Shown: in pieces, positions 17,546 through 25,549 of the stretch | Numbering within the stretch: position 1 is the stretch's first letter | How the letters are laid out: every line of letters begins with the position of its first letter | Source: CAJINA01 sp964636125 | GTDB taxonomy: Bacteria > Desulfobacterota > Desulfobacteria > Desulfobacterales > CAJINA01 | Direction: 5' to 3' | Length of the DNA stretch: 64,000 nt | Assembly: GCA_964636125.1 (NCBI GenBank) | Contig: CAZWPX010000006.1 | Location: 1 to 64,000, forward strand | The notes under the pieces: model-generated | What the model saw: only the letters and a program-made list of their open reading frames with translations | Told to the model about the DNA's origin: nothing | The model's database searches: none | Made by a program: the position numbers and the translations under genes

Positions 17546-17696
17546 AATAAAATGGGTTAGCAGACAAGGGCAAATTCCTGAACCATTACTCGCGCAAAGA
17601 CGCTAAGCCGCCAAGAAGTTCCAAAGAAGATTTAATTCGGCTGCGCCGGGGTGCCGCTCACACCATCTGGTTTTGATGAAAACCAGATGGTGCAAC

Positions 17697-17747
17697 CCGA
17701 CAAACAGGTGGCGTATAGGTATAAAATCTATTGACAAAAGGTATAAA
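17697..17747 (+). promoter_or_regulatory. Candidate brnTA promoter with direct repeats
   Basis: A -35-like CCGACA (17697-17702), 17-bp spacer and -10 TATAAA (17720-17725) precede brnT. The sequence GGTATAAA occurs twice, at 17718-17725 and 17740-17747, 22 bp apart and flanking TTGACA (17731-17736). BrnA antitoxins are known to repress their own operon, so the repeats are plausible operator sites. Confidence 0.45.
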
Positions 17748-17764
17748 TTTAGTATGTTTTCTAT

Positions 17765-18025
17765 ATGCCATTTGAATTCGACCCGGTGAAATCTGAAAGC
17801 AATCTGGCCAAACACGGCATTGACTTTATGGCTGCGCAAGCACTCTGGGAAGATCCGGATCTATTGGAAATCCCTGCCAGGACCGTGGATGAACCGCGGT
17901 GCCTGGCCATTGGAATGATTAATGGCAAACACTGGGCCGGTGTCATTACCTATCGCGAGGGCAATATCCGGATTATCTCGGTACGCCGGGCCCGGACCGA
18001 GGAGGTTGAACTCTATGAAAGCTAA
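17765..18025 (+). CDS. brnT: BrnT family toxin
   Basis: An 86-residue ribonuclease toxin of the BrnT (DUF497) family, type II toxin-antitoxin. Typical features: FEFDPVKSESNLAKHGIDF at the N-terminus, then RCLAIGMINGKHWAGVITYREGNIRIISVRRARTEE, where the family keeps Arg and His residues of its RelE-like fold. Its 3' end overlaps brnA by 11 bp, as usual for the pair. In other bacteria BrnT cuts RNA and stops translation under stress until BrnA is renewed. Complete by length. Confidence 0.9.
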   Translation: MPFEFDPVKSESNLAKHGIDFMAAQALWEDPDLLEIPARTVDEPRCLAIGMINGKHWAGVITYREGNIRIISVRRARTEEVELYES

Positions 18026-18236
18026 AAATTTCGATAAAAAATTCGACGCCGGCGAGAGCGTCATGGAGCAGCTGGATTTGTCACAAGCTCGTCGGCCGAA
18101 CCAGGCCCAGAAAAGGGTCAATGTTGACTTTCCTATCTGGATGATTCAGTCCCTGGATAAAGAAGCCCGCCGATTGGGCGTTCCCCGGCAGTCCATCATT
18201 AAAATGTGGCTGGCGGAAAGGTTGGAAAAAGCCTGA
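18015..18236 (+). CDS. brnA: BrnA family antitoxin
   Basis: A 73-residue antitoxin. The ATG at 18015 is chosen because GGAGG lies ~10 nt upstream inside brnT and the family begins near KAKNFDKKFD; a longer frame only adds brnT-antisense residues. The C-terminal half (KRVNVDFPIWMIQSLDKEARRLGVPRQSIIKMWLAERL) is a ribbon-helix-helix that binds DNA as a dimer, while the N-terminal part should wrap the toxin. Likely represses the brnTA promoter with BrnT as co-repressor. Confidence 0.9.
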   Translation: MKAKNFDKKFDAGESVMEQLDLSQARRPNQAQKRVNVDFPIWMIQSLDKEARRLGVPRQSIIKMWLAERLEKA

Positions 18237-18259
18237 ACACCGTTTGGGAGTTGAAGCAC

Positions 18260-19399
18260 ATGGAGCTTACAACCTCAATATATGATTTAGTGAAGGCGCT
18301 GGATATGTTCTCCTGCGAGTTGTCCGTTTTGGACCGCGTTTGGAATATTCTGTTTCCAGCCCAGGCCAAATGGCACCACCTTGGTGTCATTAAATATAAG
18401 CATCGGTTTTACATCTCACATGTCAGCGGCGATGGCGGCAGCCTGGAGGTCGAACCCAAAAAGGGTGTGCGCCCGACAGATTACCAGGGGACGTCCTCTT
18501 TTTCGATTGAAAACCATGGTCAATTGACTGGGGTGTGGGAACCCTTAATCACATCAGCGCTAAAATGGCTGCCGGTTGTCCGCAAAGACTGGATCAAGGC
18601 CAACAAACGAATTCAGGTCGAGTACCCATTAAACTACAGATTCGGTATTGCCCCCAATGCCCTCATACGCGCCTCTCTTCCCGATATTTACCGCCTGGAT
18701 AAGGAACTGGGCAAGAAAAAGGCCAGGAAGATGGTGGATCTGGTGGAAGATGGCTTTTTCGTCAAAGCGGATAACACGGAAGTTTCGACCATGACAGCGG
18801 AAGATTATTTTCGGTACGGCAAAATTGCCTATATAGCTGGGAAGCGCAAGGAAGAGACCATCGATGATTCCTTGTCTGGTCGAGAAATGTATAGACAATA
18901 TGCTGACGGCCGGCACGATGGGCTTCTGGACATAGATCAATCTTCCGAACAGGAGTTTGCCGACTGGATTGACGGCAAGCACCCCAAAAGAGGACATGGC
19001 GGTCATCCGTGGGAAATTAAGCGCGGCGGCAATACAACGCACATAGACCTTGCCGTTTCACGCCCGTCCTCATACCGAAAAGAGGGCTTCAAGGTTGAAC
19101 TGCGAGGTGAATCAGTCGGCAGAATGGTTGAGACAATCAACATGTTTCTGGCCATTCACGCGGAGAAGATTCCTATTTCTATCGCTAATCCGGAGGGTGT
19201 CCGTAAACGGATATTAGCGCAAGACAACATTGGAATCATCCCATCTTACGCCTCGCTGCACAGGGCCAACCAACATTTCAGTCAGGATAAAGATGTGTTC
19301 GATGTGATGCACTACGATGACCTTGGCCGCTTCAAGCGCCGGATCACCCCTTTCATAACATGGGAACCGCTGCCCATCCTTAAACCAAGGGATGTCTGA
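18260..19399 (+). CDS. Conserved hypothetical protein with GGHPWEIKRGGNTTHI motif
   Basis: A 379-residue protein starting MELTTSIYD, 23 bp after brnA. I do not recognise a named family. The second half has a block shared by several uncharacterised bacterial proteins: HDGLLDIDQSSEQEFADWIDGK, HGGHPWEIKRGGNTTHIDLAVSRP, then an RMVETINMFLAIHAEKIPI helix and a C-terminal IGIIPSY...F...D pattern. No signal peptide or membrane segment. A ~190-bp piece of this gene (matching 18950-19139) recurs at 21018-21207. It may be cargo of the same mobile segment that brought brnTA. Confidence 0.6.
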   Translation: MELTTSIYDLVKALDMFSCELSVLDRVWNILFPAQAKWHHLGVIKYKHRFYISHVSGDGGSLEVEPKKGVRPTDYQGTSSFSIENHGQLTGVWEPLITSALKWLPVVRKDWIKANKRIQVEYPLNYRFGIAPNALIRASLPDIYRLDKELGKKKARKMVDLVEDGFFVKADNTEVSTMTAEDYFRYGKIAYIAGKRKEETIDDSLSGREMYRQYADGRHDGLLDIDQSSEQEFADWIDGKHPKRGHGGHPWEIKRGGNTTHIDLAVSRPSSYRKEGFKVELRGESVGRMVETINMFLAIHAEKIPISIANPEGVRKRILAQDNIGIIPSYASLHRANQHFSQDKDVFDVMHYDDLGRFKRRITPFITWEPLPILKPRDV

Positions 19400-19515
19400 T
19401 GGCGACCCAAGCAACAGTAACCCACTGATAAACCTGCAAAAGACGCCTTTAGATACCAGTAACCCATTACCCCAGGTCTATCCATCCACCGATTTCGCTG
19501 ATTGAGCGCCGTTTT

Positions 19516-20568
19516 CTACTCAAAGTCCGGGGGCAACCCTTTATCCGAAATTTCTTCAACGGCCGTTTCAAATACCGTTTTGGGAAACATTTTAAGTTCT
19601 GCAGCGGTAAACCTGAATTGCGGCAGATACCGTTTGACCAGAAATGCCGTTGCCAGTGCCTGGTGACGATCCCGTTTCTTCTTGACCGGTTCTCGGTCCG
19701 GCTGTTTGCTCAGCCAGATCTTATGCAGCGCAAAGGCCCTGGGATCCGGGCAGGCCATGACTGCCGGATAACCGTCCTCCCCGATCACAACCTGTTTGAA
19801 CTTTGGAGACGAAACCAGCCATTGCAGGTTCCGAATTTCGGCGGCCTCCAGGTCACCCGGCGGCCCCATCCTCCGCCGCTCCCTTTTGAAAACATTGTGG
19901 GGCTCCGGCTTTATCAAATCCACCAGGTAGCCGTCTTTGTTCACGGCCCTGAAGCCCTGCCTTTTCATCAGCTCAAAAGAGCGATCCGCTCTCCGCAGCA
20001 ACGCCAGCAACCCCGTTTCCGCCTGCTCATCACCGGCAACCAGATTCAATGGCGACCGAATGTCCCACAGGATATCCATATCCCGGGTTGCCAAGACCGG
20101 GCTGTCCATAAAAACACCAGCAGCCGATTCGTAGGCATAAATGGCGTTTGTCCCAACCACGGTTACATTGCGGCCAAGAAGCCTACCCTGATCGAGCACC
20201 CTTAAAATCCCGGTTACAACCCGCGGCACCCGCTGTATGGATGCCGCCCGGCAAAAACGAGCCTGTTCCTTGAGGCGCTCTTTTAACGCAGAAAACCGTG
20301 CTTTCGCTTTTTCTTTCCCGGCCCGAAACTCATCCAGGATTGTTTCCGTTTCCGGACTTCGTGGCCCCAGGCTGCTCCCGTACCCGTACCGATCCCGCGA
20401 CCGAAACAGGTACTCCCGGCCTTTAGACTTTTTCCAGTGCATGCCCCCGCGATAGGATCGGTTTTCCCTGAAAGCGGTGATATAAGCCTCGTATAACTGG
20501 GCTGCATCAATAAAAATCCGTCGCTGGTTGGCAGACATCTCAGCTGGTATTGCATCGTTTTCCTTCAA
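19516..20568 (-). CDS. GSU2403-family nucleotidyltransferase-fold protein
   Basis: A 350-residue protein of the NTP_transf_8 type. The central VGTNAIYAYE followed by ATRDMDILWD (about residues 135-168) is the nucleotidyltransferase core with paired Asp residues, as in GSU2403 of Geobacter. Related folds appear in AbiEii/MenT-like toxins, but no function is known here. A TTG at 20568 lies inside a repeated TTGAAGGAAAAC operator-like motif; the ATG at 20538 (MSANQRR) is an alternative start and I cannot decide. The promoter region carries four copies of the motif, shared with the gene at 24110-25516, so the two are probably co-regulated. Confidence 0.75.
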   Translation of the reverse strand: MKENDAIPAEMSANQRRIFIDAAQLYEAYITAFRENRSYRGGMHWKKSKGREYLFRSRDRYGYGSSLGPRSPETETILDEFRAGKEKAKARFSALKERLKEQARFCRAASIQRVPRVVTGILRVLDQGRLLGRNVTVVGTNAIYAYESAAGVFMDSPVLATRDMDILWDIRSPLNLVAGDEQAETGLLALLRRADRSFELMKRQGFRAVNKDGYLVDLIKPEPHNVFKRERRRMGPPGDLEAAEIRNLQWLVSSPKFKQVVIGEDGYPAVMACPDPRAFALHKIWLSKQPDREPVKKKRDRHQALATAFLVKRYLPQFRFTAAELKMFPKTVFETAVEEISDKGLPPDFE

Positions 20569-20671
20569 TTACCCACTCTCCTCAATTTGAAGGAAAACCA
20601 GGCGCCCGCGCGTGCGTTTTCCTTCATTTGTCAACAGACTGGATTTTGAAGGAAAACCCGTTTATTGTCAA
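20557..20671 (-). promoter_or_regulatory. Promoter with four alternating TGAAGGAAAAC sites
   Basis: GTTTTCCTTCA or its complement occurs at 20557-20567, 20588-20598, 20616-20626 and 20647-20657, alternating in orientation at 31, 28 and 31 bp. On the minus strand TTGACA (20666-20671) lies 8 nt before the distal site and a second TTGACA is at 20629-20634. The same TGACA-8 nt-TTTTCCTTCA arrangement precedes the gene starting at 25516. This looks like a promoter overlapped by operators for one regulator not identified in the window. Confidence 0.6.
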
Positions 20672-20689
20672 TATATTATTGAAGATAGA

Positions 20690-20709
20690 GGCCAAATCTA
20701 CGCTTGACC
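20690..20709. repeat. Short REP palindrome (degenerate)
   Basis: GCCAAATCTACGCTTGACC followed by TTTCT, a diverged copy of the 149-168 element, just upstream of the nucleotidyltransferase promoter. Confidence 0.55.
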
Positions 20710-21017
20710 TTTCTCATCGAATTCCCAAAATCACTTTTTTCCAACCTTAATAAAACCAATTGAAGAAATCAAACCAATGAAACCGGTTTTTATGCCGCAG
20801 ATAGACGCGGACACGGGCAGACGCAAGGCGGGTAGTTCCGGCTTCGCCGGCTTAAACCTTCAGCCTATTATTTGGCACAGATTCCGCGGGTTACGCAGTT
20901 TTTCCGGCTGCGCCGGGGTAACCCATTAGCCAATAACCTATAATTAGCCTTTATTATCATCAACCCAAACGAATTTACTTTTTAGCCCGTTAAACAATCT
21001 CCATTTGTTCGTCAGAT
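20710..21017. repeat. Mosaic repeat block
   Basis: Contains the AACCAATTGAAGAAATCAAA tail type, a GTTCCGGCTTCGCCGG-like hairpin near 20837 and CCGGCTGCGCCGG near 20906 followed by the AACCCATTAGCCAATAACC tail type. No gene. Confidence 0.6.
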
Positions 21018-21207
21018 CAGGAATTTGCCGACTGGATTGACGGCAAGCATCCAAAAAGAGGACATGGTGGTCATCCGTGGGAGATTAAGCGCGGCGGCAA
21101 CACAACGCACATAGACCTTACCGTTTCACGCCCGTCCTTATACCGGAAAGAGGGCTTCAAGGTTGAACTGCGAGGTGAATCAATCGGCAGAATGGTTGAA
21201 ACGATAA
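21018..21207 (+). pseudogene. Internal fragment of the 18260-19399 gene
   Basis: About 190 bp that closely match 18950-19139 (from FADWIDGKHPK through GESxGRMVET), with scattered mostly silent substitutions such as AAA for GAA context and an Ala to Thr change. Both ends break inside codon sequence, so it is a dispersed remnant rather than a gene. It lies 1.6 kb downstream of its parent, across the nucleotidyltransferase gene. Confidence 0.85.
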
Positions 21208-21283
21208 AATTGACAAAACCCCTCATTTCCTCTAACCTCTGACAGCTTTTCAACGGCTAAACCCGGAGCTCTACCGGGCCTTT

Positions 21284-21670
21284 TCAGTACCCTCTTTTGC
21301 CTGGTATCACACCCCTTACCCCTCCTTTGGGGTCCGCTGTATCCCCATCCCGTCTTGGAATAAGGTGCACATGCGCATGAAAAATACTTTGCCCGGCAGA
21401 TTCACCAATGTTTACCCCGATATTGAAACCGGTTACGGTGCTGTCCTCGGCGGTTATCTTTTCCCGCAATTGCTGGATCATATTATCCAGATCGTTCCGC
21501 TCATGGAGCTTCAGGTCATGGTAATCGGCCACATGGCGTTTAGGGATTACCAGCAGGTGTCCCGGGGTAACCGGATACCCGTCCTCCACCGCGTAGCAGG
21601 ATGGCAACTCCATCACTTTTCGATTTTTCATTTTTCCACTGCAAAACAGGCAGCTGAATTCTTTATCCAT
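21284..21670 (-). CDS. HIT family protein
   Basis: A 128-residue histidine-triad hydrolase. The active-site triad HAHVHLIPR provides His98, His100 and His102; an N-terminal Cys7-x2-Cys10 may bind zinc; PGHLLVIPKRHV at 36-47 is typical of the Hint/HIT branch. These enzymes hydrolyse nucleotide phosphoramidates or dinucleoside polyphosphates. It is flanked by repeats on both sides and is probably a single-gene unit. The start agrees with family length. Confidence 0.9.
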   Translation of the reverse strand: MDKEFSCLFCSGKMKNRKVMELPSCYAVEDGYPVTPGHLLVIPKRHVADYHDLKLHERNDLDNMIQQLREKITAEDSTVTGFNIGVNIGESAGQSIFHAHVHLIPRRDGDTADPKGGVRGVIPGKRGY

Positions 21671-21794
21671 CTCTAAAACCGTATAAGACCATTAAAACCA
21701 ATAAGACCTGTTTCTCTGACGCGGATTTCGCAGGTTGCGCTGTTTTCCCGCTTCGCTGGGGACCCATTAACCAATAACCGATAACCTGCTCCCT
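21671..21794. repeat. Mosaic repeat spacer
   Basis: One complete mosaic unit: GACGCGGATT tract, GCTGTTTT, hairpin CCCGCTTCGCTGGG (one mismatch) and an AACCAATAACCGATAACC tail, ending at the amidase remnant. Confidence 0.6.
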
Positions 21795-22311
21795 TTATTC
21801 CGCTTGAATCAACGGCGGCAGCTTGTCCGCCCAGGGCTTTTCTTTTCCAGTTGCCCGGCCAGCTTGAACAGGGTCGCTTCATCTCCGTATTTGCCGATAA
21901 AATGCATACCGATGGGTATGGTCAATCGACAGGCCGTGCCAGTACTCGGCATGTCCCGGCCCGATAGGGACTCGCCCCCGGCTGGGTTTAAGACCGAATA
22001 TGCCGCAGCAGGAGGCCGGGACGCGGATAGAGCCGCCCCCGTCATTGCCGTGGGCCAGGGGCACTATTCGGGCGCCGACCGCAGCCCCGGAGCCGCCGCT
22101 GGAACCGCCGGAGGTCCTCTTTAGATTCCAGGGGTTGTTACAGTTACCAAAAACCCTTGGTTCGGTAACGGTGGTCAGGCCCCACTCCGGGGTGTTGGTT
22201 TTTCCCAGGATAATCAAACCCGCTTTTTTGTAACGGGCCACCAGCTCACTGTCCTGCTCCGGGTAAAATTCCTGGTTGTTTACCACCTGGTCATATCGAA
22301 ATTTGTTCCCT
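21795..22311 (-). pseudogene. Amidase-signature enzyme remnant
   Basis: Residues such as DSELVARYKKAGLIILGKTN, then GGSSGGSGAAVGARIVPLA, NDGGGSIRVPASCCGIFGLKPSRGR identify the amidase-signature core with its Ser-Ser-Lys region. The N-terminus is missing (the frame enters mosaic repeat DNA near 22311). A large central deletion joins GHAEYWHGLS to the C-terminal GMHFIGKYGDEATLFKLAGQLE block in another frame, and a second shift precedes the end (WADKLPPLIQAE, stop at 21795). It cannot make an active enzyme. Confidence 0.8.
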
Positions 22312-22482
22312 TTCCGCTGTTTTCCAGCTTTGCCGGTAAGACCCAATAACAAATAACCTTTCACCGACAACCTGTTTTATCCATCCACAGATTGACGCAG
22401 ATTTACACAGATTAGGGCTATCATTTTACCCTGCTCCGCGGAGTGAACCAATAACAAATAACCATTAACCGATACCCAGCCC
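22312..22482. repeat. Mosaic repeat block
   Basis: Holds hairpin-like TTCCAGCTTTGCCGG, the tail AACAAATAACC, a CAGATTGACGCAGATTTACACAG tract of repeated AGATT words, and GCTCCGCGGAG near 22433. No gene. Confidence 0.5.
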
Positions 22483-22593
22483 TTAAGGCTTCTTCCCCCT
22501 GGTCAAAGACTTCAGCTTTTTGAACTGCTTGCTCTTTGGGTCGATCAGCGGCCCCAATGTTTTGCCGGTGGCTTTATCCTCACAGGTGTCCCT
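22483..22593 (-). pseudogene. C-terminal remnant of a Lys-rich protein
   Basis: About 36 codons in one open frame ending KKLKSLTRGKKP and stop at 22483. The upstream side is cut by the GCGTGGCCCGCCCC repeat motif near 22600-22619, so there is no start. The Lys-rich character and position just downstream of the secreted Cys/Lys-rich genes suggest a related remnant, but only one Cys is present and the link is uncertain. Confidence 0.35.
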
Positions 22594-22629
22594 CTTGTCG
22601 CTTCGCGTGGCCCGCCCCCATGTACCAAA

Positions 22630-23151
22630 TCATTTCGTTTGTTTGATATCCGCTTTGTCTTTTCGGGCCTGAGTTGTCCCTTTGGGAGCCGGGTACTTCT
22701 TCAATACGTTGGTAATGCATTTATTGTAACCCGGCTTACAAACAGAGTCGGCGCACTTGTCACCATGCTTGGCTTCCTTGACAGCATCGTCAGGATATTT
22801 TTCTTTTGCTGATTTCCGGCAGGTACCCCGGCATTGTGCCATTTCATCCTGGAAACATTTTTTAAACGCAGGCGCCCGCTTTTTATAAAGCTTATCCAGT
22901 TTAGCTTTATACTTCTTGTCTTTTTTGGCGGTTTTTGCCTGGCATTTTTTATACTTGCCGTCACATTTCCCCACGCACTTTTCGAACTTGTTCTGCTTGC
23001 TTTGAGAAGCACACTTATCCAGGCACTTCAGCAGTTTACTGCGACACGGCGTACCTTTCGATTTGGCCAGGGCGCTGCTTATCCCGGCGGTGAGTAAACA
23101 TATGATCGCTATTGCGGCAATCCCAAAGGCACTTCTTGTTTTTAGTTTCAC
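22630..23151 (-). CDS. Secreted Cys/Lys-rich protein, unknown function
   Basis: GTG start at 23151 is preferred because AAGGAGG lies 6 nt upstream and translation opens directly with a signal peptide (KLKTRSAFGIAAIAI..., cleavage after SSALA). The 173-residue product is extremely Lys-rich. Its mature part holds twelve Cys in four triplets: C-x6-C-x3-C, C-x3-C-x6-C, C-x7-C-x3-C and C-x4-C-x6-C, which suggests regular disulfide pairing or metal binding in the periplasm or outside the cell. I recognise no family. A second protein of similar style (23338-23718) and a decayed third (23719-23948) lie next to it. Confidence 0.7.
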   Translation of the reverse strand: MKLKTRSAFGIAAIAIICLLTAGISSALAKSKGTPCRSKLLKCLDKCASQSKQNKFEKCVGKCDGKYKKCQAKTAKKDKKYKAKLDKLYKKRAPAFKKCFQDEMAQCRGTCRKSAKEKYPDDAVKEAKHGDKCADSVCKPGYNKCITNVLKKYPAPKGTTQARKDKADIKQTK

Positions 23152-23337
23152 TGTGCACCTCCTTGTTTTGAAAAGTTGCGGCCCCAGGGATGGCCGATAC
23201 TTCATCTTATCGACTTCCTGGGACCACGGGTGTCATCTGTTGAGTTCGGCCCTTAGACCTCCAGGCTCAACAAACATTCGGGTTGGTTTTTCGACCTTCG
23301 CCCACAATCTGGTGATAAACCCTCCCATTTTGACAGG

Positions 23338-23718
23338 CTACTTGCTGCGTTCCAGGTAGAACTCGTAACAATAACCGAGCGCCCTGTCTTTGAAAGCCGC
23401 GGCGGCCTCCGGTATCCCGAACCGCAGTCGTTTCCAGAAACGGTTGACCATGGCGTCCTTATCCAGGCACTTAACAAAGCCCTTGCGTTCATTTTTTGCG
23501 ATTTCCTTGGAACTTTTGGCACACTTGTAAAGTGCTTTTTCCGCCTTTTTCAGGCACTTCTCCTGCTTTTCCTGTTTTTCTTTTTGACATTTCTTCAGGA
23601 CGGTCGACTCCCATTTTTTGAAACACTTGGGGAAGTTCTTCGCATAACCCGGTGTCGAAATGCCAACGACTGCCAAAACAAACATAATTTTCAACAGAAA
23701 TGAAAATAGCGTTTTCAT
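23338..23718 (-). CDS. Secreted Cys/Lys-rich protein, unknown function (2)
   Basis: A 126-residue protein with GGAGATATATAA before the ATG and a clear signal peptide (to about GYAKN). The mature chain has Cys spaced by 11, 10, 10 and 17 residues plus one near the C-terminus, within Lys/Glu-rich helices (KEKQEKQEKCLKKAEKALYKC), so an elongated helical hairpin with disulfides is likely. It shares composition and neighbourhood with the gene at 22630-23151 but not clear sequence identity. Not recognised. Confidence 0.7.
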   Translation of the reverse strand: MKTLFSFLLKIMFVLAVVGISTPGYAKNFPKCFKKWESTVLKKCQKEKQEKQEKCLKKAEKALYKCAKSSKEIAKNERKGFVKCLDKDAMVNRFWKRLRFGIPEAAAAFKDRALGYCYEFYLERSK

Positions 23719-23948
23719 TTATATATCTCCTGTTCTTATTTTTGATGGTATTAAGTGGTTGAGCGATCGGTGGGGGGGGGTTATCGTCATGTCGATAAAC
23801 GTCTTTTCAGGATTCAGCTTTTTAACCACCCCGTCGTAGCACTTTTTGATATGGGCCCTGGCCTTTTTTCGTTCTTGATGGCCAGGGCCTACGCTTGAAA
23901 ACCAAACACCATGCAAACCGTTAATAAAACAATTGTCTTGATCTTCAT
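23719..23948 (-). pseudogene. Decayed third Cys/Lys-rich secreted protein
   Basis: A ribosome-binding site (GGGAGGGTATC) and ATG at 23948 start a good signal peptide MKIKTIVLLTVCMVFGFQA, followed at once by a stop and ALA. The mature-type sequence (HIKKCYDGVVKKLNPEKTFID) then appears in another frame. The gene therefore has a stop and a frameshift. Style and position match the two intact neighbours. Confidence 0.6.
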
Positions 23949-24109
23949 GATACCCTCCCTTCGCCCGATGACAGGATGAACATGAATGTTGTAAAACTAC
24001 TACTCGTCGGGAACCCTGCAAAACCTGTTTTTCTGACACGGATTACGCTGTTTTGTCCCGCTGTGCGGGTGAAACCTATTAACCTATGACCAATGACCGT
24101 CCTTCTTTC

Positions 24110-25516
24110 CTAAAAGGGAATATCTTCAAGCAAGTTTCTGGGATCGCGGAATTCGATTTTTTCGGTGCTGAACTGGTCGGGTTTGTAATCGTCTCCCCCC
24201 AAAAAGTTCAGAGCGTCCTCGTATAACGCGCTGCCCGGGATTTCCAGATCTTCAAGCAGCCGGTAATACCCGGGAACCCCGCCGCAGTCCTCGGGCGGGC
24301 AGGCCCGTTTGCCCTTGAGGCACCGGGGATAGGGTTGACGCTTCTCCCTATCCACAATTTTCTCAAGTTCAATGATATGCACCCAGTCACTGCCATAATC
24401 ATAGAGATACTCGACCTTCGGGTTTTCAGGCGACAGGTACTCACCCAGCCGGCACCCCCAGGCAGGCCGCAGGCCGCCACCGGGTATGAAATCAATTTCC
24501 TGGGACGGTACACCGATCCAGGTTTCATCGGAAAGATCATCTCCGGGAACGATAAACTGGTACAAATGCCGATCCTCCCAGCCCATGGCATCCTGGATGG
24601 CCACGTGCAGGTCCCAGAAGGTGTAATCCGCCGGAACCTGGATCCGGCGCCAGACAGGCGGCCGGATACCTTTCAAGTTGACCTTGAACTGCAGGACTTC
24701 TTTAAAGGATGGACTCAGGGGCAAGCCTTCCCGGAGTACCCGGGAATTGTCATTTCCGGGAAAAGACAGCACATCCGCTCCGCCTTCTTTTTCCGAAAAA
24801 AAAGCCTCTTCACTCTCCATCTCCATAAGCATTGCCTCCGTGTCCAGGAAAAGATCGTAATCTTCCCGGGAAACGAGCACCGCTTCACTGCCGCCGCGGC
24901 CTTGAAGCAGTACGGGATCACCCCCCTCGTCAACCTGGTCAATCAGGTCGTCGAGCCTGCGCCGGGCGTTTTTGCTGTCTATCTTTTCCAGATGATCCGC
25001 ATAGCCGATATTAGGTCCCATCAGGTCTTCGAACTCATCGCCCAGTAAATCTGCGATCTTCCAGGGTTTCTTTTTTTTCATTTTTTTGAGCAGGCCGCGG
25101 TAGCGGCGTTCATCAAAAGGCACCCCGGTCTCCATGGTGTGGAATAGCAGGGGAATCAGGAAAAAGCCGAGCAGGTGGATCACCTCTTCCCGGGGGACCT
25201 TCTTTTTACGCATGGCATTGTAGAACTGGAAGGCCTCGATGGGTTCCCGGGCCGCCAGCTGGTTTTCCACAACGACATGAATGACCACATGCATAAAGGG
25301 GTTTACTTCTTTCCCACTTTCCAGCAATGATCCCCCGATTTCTCCGGCGGTATCGAACTGGCTGTGGAACTCATCCTCGTGTTCCTGCATAATCCGGGCA
25401 ATCAGTTTTTCCTCATCATCCAGACCGTTCAAATCTCCGGTTTTGGCTCTCTTCCAGATAGACGCCATGTTTTCACGGTTGATCGCCCGGAGTATATCGT
25501 TCAGTTCTGTTTGCAT
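24110..25516 (-). CDS. DUF1841-like / Phd-like / pRiA4b ORF-3 fusion protein
   Basis: A 468-residue protein with three parts. Residues ~1-150 resemble DUF1841 (HMFMHVVIH-type helix NPFMHVVIHVVVENQ, FYNAMRKKK, HxLG). Residues ~185-240 (NARRRLDDLIDQVDEGGDPVLLQGRGGSEAVLVSREDYDLF) look like a Phd/YefM antitoxin fold. Residues ~275-455 are a plasmid pRiA4b ORF-3 domain (VWRRIQVPADYTFWDLHVAIQDAMGW, YLYDYGSDWVHIIEL, CPPEDCGG). The function of ORF-3 domains is unknown. A good site GAAGGAGAAATT precedes the ATG. The promoter shares a TGACA-8 nt-TTTTCCTTCA module with the nucleotidyltransferase gene at 20568. Confidence 0.75.
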   Translation of the reverse strand: MQTELNDILRAINRENMASIWKRAKTGDLNGLDDEEKLIARIMQEHEDEFHSQFDTAGEIGGSLLESGKEVNPFMHVVIHVVVENQLAAREPIEAFQFYNAMRKKKVPREEVIHLLGFFLIPLLFHTMETGVPFDERRYRGLLKKMKKKKPWKIADLLGDEFEDLMGPNIGYADHLEKIDSKNARRRLDDLIDQVDEGGDPVLLQGRGGSEAVLVSREDYDLFLDTEAMLMEMESEEAFFSEKEGGADVLSFPGNDNSRVLREGLPLSPSFKEVLQFKVNLKGIRPPVWRRIQVPADYTFWDLHVAIQDAMGWEDRHLYQFIVPGDDLSDETWIGVPSQEIDFIPGGGLRPAWGCRLGEYLSPENPKVEYLYDYGSDWVHIIELEKIVDREKRQPYPRCLKGKRACPPEDCGGVPGYYRLLEDLEIPGSALYEDALNFLGGDDYKPDQFSTEKIEFRDPRNLLEDIPF

Positions 25517-25549
25517 AATTTCTCCTTCAATTTTAGATAGACACCAGAA

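Larger units (their letters stand above)
16788..17696. repeat. Gene desert with REP, mosaic units and structured element
   Basis: Holds a REP at 16985-17004, a GC-rich patch (17005-17110) that may be decayed coding sequence but has stops in every frame, mosaic units at about 17105-17210 and 17265-17330, copy 3 of the structured element and an ACTCGCGCAAAGACGC unit near 17588. No gene supported. Confidence 0.65.
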
